IMG/VR virus record: IMGVR_UViG_3300030101_003220
Coordinates: 2,817-31,933 of that record
Strand: one strand, 5' to 3'
DNA length: 29,117 bases
DNA from: a virus
The first letter of the stretch is position 1, and every line of letters starts with the position of its first letter. Position numbers and translations under genes: made by a program. Positions 28,008 to 29,117 of the stretch are shown here, piece after piece. The notes beneath the pieces are model-generated. The model was not told the DNA's origin. It made no database searches and was given only the letters and a program-made list of their open reading frames with translations.

Positions 28008-29117
28008 TTAAATCCAAGCTTTTAATTCTTCGCCCATGACCTCACTTGCAATATTCATTTTATCACGAAGAGCTTTTTGTACTTTTGTATCTATTGTATC
28101 ACCAGCAACTAAATCAATATAAGTCATAGGTTTTTCTTGACCAATACGATCTATTCTTGCTTCTGATTGTAATCTTTTTTCTAAATCATAACCATTAGAA
28201 TAATAAATCATTGTGCTCGCAGCTGTTAATGTGATACCATATCCGCCCGTTTGTGTTGTGCCTACAAAAAATCTACACTCGGGATCTTCTTGAAATTTTT
28301 TTATGTTGTTCTGTCTATCTTCTTGTGGGGTAAGTCCGTAATAATCCACAACAGAATTTTCTCCATGAGCTTTTTTTATTTCCTCAATTATTCTTTCAAC
28401 ATCTTTTTGATAATAGGACCAGATTACAGCTTTACCAGACAGCTCCCAAATAATATCCATAAGTTCTGTCAACCTATTACAAGGCAACTGTTGCGGTTTT
28501 CCATCATCTGTTGCATGATAACCACACGATATTTGATGTAGTCTCAACAATTGCACCATGACTGTGGATGTAGAACAAACCTTACCTTCTAACTCTGAGA
28601 TAGCGTATCTCCGCATCTCATCATAAAGTTTTCTTTGCACACCTGTAAGTTCTATTTCTCGGGTGACGTAAGTTGTTTTAGGAAGATCTAAACAATCATC
28701 TTTTAAAACACGTTCACTAAATTTTTTTATCTTATCTTCTAGCTCTGGTATGTTTCTTCTGTTGGGTCCAACAGGGACACTAACTGTTCTTGACCCCAGG
28801 TTCATAGTTTTCATGATGCAATAGTGTGCACGATACGCCCAATACGAATCAAACCCCAAGAGCCAGGAATCAAGAAACTGAGCCTGACTCCAAAGATCTA
28901 ATGGTGAATTTGTGATAGGAGAGCCAGTTAAAATTCTTCTGTACTTAGATAGCTCTTTTAATTTAATAATATTTTTTGTTCTATTAGCCGTAGGAGTTTT
29001 GATAGTTGTAGACTCGTCAATTGCCACCATAGCTTTATGTGAATTTAAAAAACGCATGGCAAAATTTGTAGCTTTTGGATAAGAAAAAGCTTCTACATTC
29101 ATAACTAAAATATGAAA
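28008..29117 (-). CDS. SNF2-type helicase, C-terminal part (truncated by the window)
   Basis: The frame is open through the right edge (codons before the apparent ATG at 29102 read FHILV), so the N-terminus with the Walker A motif lies outside. The visible 369 residues hold motif II as AIDEST in place of DEAH, motif III KYRRILTGSPITNSPLDLWS, motif IV-like AVIWSYYQKDVERII, motif V VGTTQTGGYGITLTAASTMI, and motif VI QSEARIDRIGQ with the arginine fingers. These define a superfamily 2 SNF2-like ATPase that moves along double-stranded DNA. Phage versions often lie with replication and recombination genes. It is transcribed toward the virion operon. Confidence 0.9.
   Translation of the reverse strand, partial: FHILVMNVEAFSYPKATNFAMRFLNSHKAMVAIDESTTIKTPTANRTKNIIKLKELSKYRRILTGSPITNSPLDLWSQAQFLDSWLLGFDSYWAYRAHYCIMKTMNLGSRTVSVPVGPNRRNIPELEDKIKKFSERVLKDDCLDLPKTTYVTREIELTGVQRKLYDEMRRYAISELEGKVCSTSTVMVQLLRLHQISCGYHATDDGKPQQLPCNRLTELMDIIWELSGKAVIWSYYQKDVERIIEEIKKAHGENSVVDYYGLTPQEDRQNNIKKFQEDPECRFFVGTTQTGGYGITLTAASTMIYYSNGYDLEKRLQSEARIDRIGQEKPMTYIDLVAGDTIDTKVQKALRDKMNIASEVMGEELKAWI

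Noticed and set aside
28251-28541. Plus-strand open frame of 96 codons
   Set aside because: It is antisense to conserved SNF2 helicase motifs and has no phage-like pattern, so it is a shadow frame.
1-29117. tRNA genes, CRISPR arrays, insertion sequences, integrase or att sites
   Set aside because: Gaps are short and show no cloverleaf, regular repeat-spacer pattern, transposase or recombinase motif.

Overview
The window looks like about 29 kb of the late (virion) half of an AT-rich marine tailed phage with a short, P22-like tail. The evidence is a scaffold then major capsid then adaptor order, a long gene resembling the P22 gp10 (nozzle / packaged-DNA stabilisation) protein, a tail-collar protein, a block of long internal (ejection-type) proteins, and an SNF2-type helicase at the right edge. 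Small Lys/Arg-rich proteins, heavy use of AGA and AT-rich codons, and protein families I recognise from uncultured ocean phages and Pelagibacter-type podoviruses point to an open-ocean alphaproteobacterial host. The host assignment is inference. No integrase, tRNA, CRISPR array or insertion sequence was seen. Terminase and portal are absent and presumably lie left of the window; DNA replication genes presumably lie to the right.

Layout, left to right. (1) 1-2636, plus strand: small basic proteins, a 2OG-Fe(II) oxygenase-like protein, and a GroES-like co-chaperonin. (2) 2656-5690: scaffold-like protein, a conserved protein, a probable capsid accessory protein, and the major capsid protein, closed by a good intrinsic terminator. 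(3) 5749-12616: neck, adaptor and tail or fibre proteins, with promoters near 6221 and 10882. (4) 12608-13752, minus strand: two overlapping 2OG-Fe(II) oxygenases with their own promoter, inserted antisense in the tail operon. (5) 13800-18974: nozzle-like protein, four small accessory proteins, then a GT-B and a GT-A glycosyltransferase. (6) 19030-27164: four long internal-virion proteins and a small holin-like membrane protein. (7) 27092-29117, minus strand: an HExxH metalloprotease, a small basic protein, a strong promoter, an inverted repeat containing a perfect DnaA box, and the truncated SNF2 helicase.

How the genes may work together. Genes are packed tightly; at least nine junctions are TAATG and four are ATGA, so translation is probably coupled across operons. 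The scaffold, capsid and GroES-like proteins form a head-assembly module, and the adaptors, nozzle and collar form the tail. The four long genes on the right have the order and composition of ejection proteins. The most unusual feature is three 2OG-Fe(II) oxygenases with three different iron-ligand patterns, two of them close to two unlike glycosyltransferases within the virion operon. This suggests, without proving, a hydroxylation and glycosylation pathway for virion or host-surface components. Other notable structures are a ten-copy 11-residue repeat in a putative ejection protein, a recurring Gly-Gly module in several virion proteins, and the DnaA box inside an inverted repeat.
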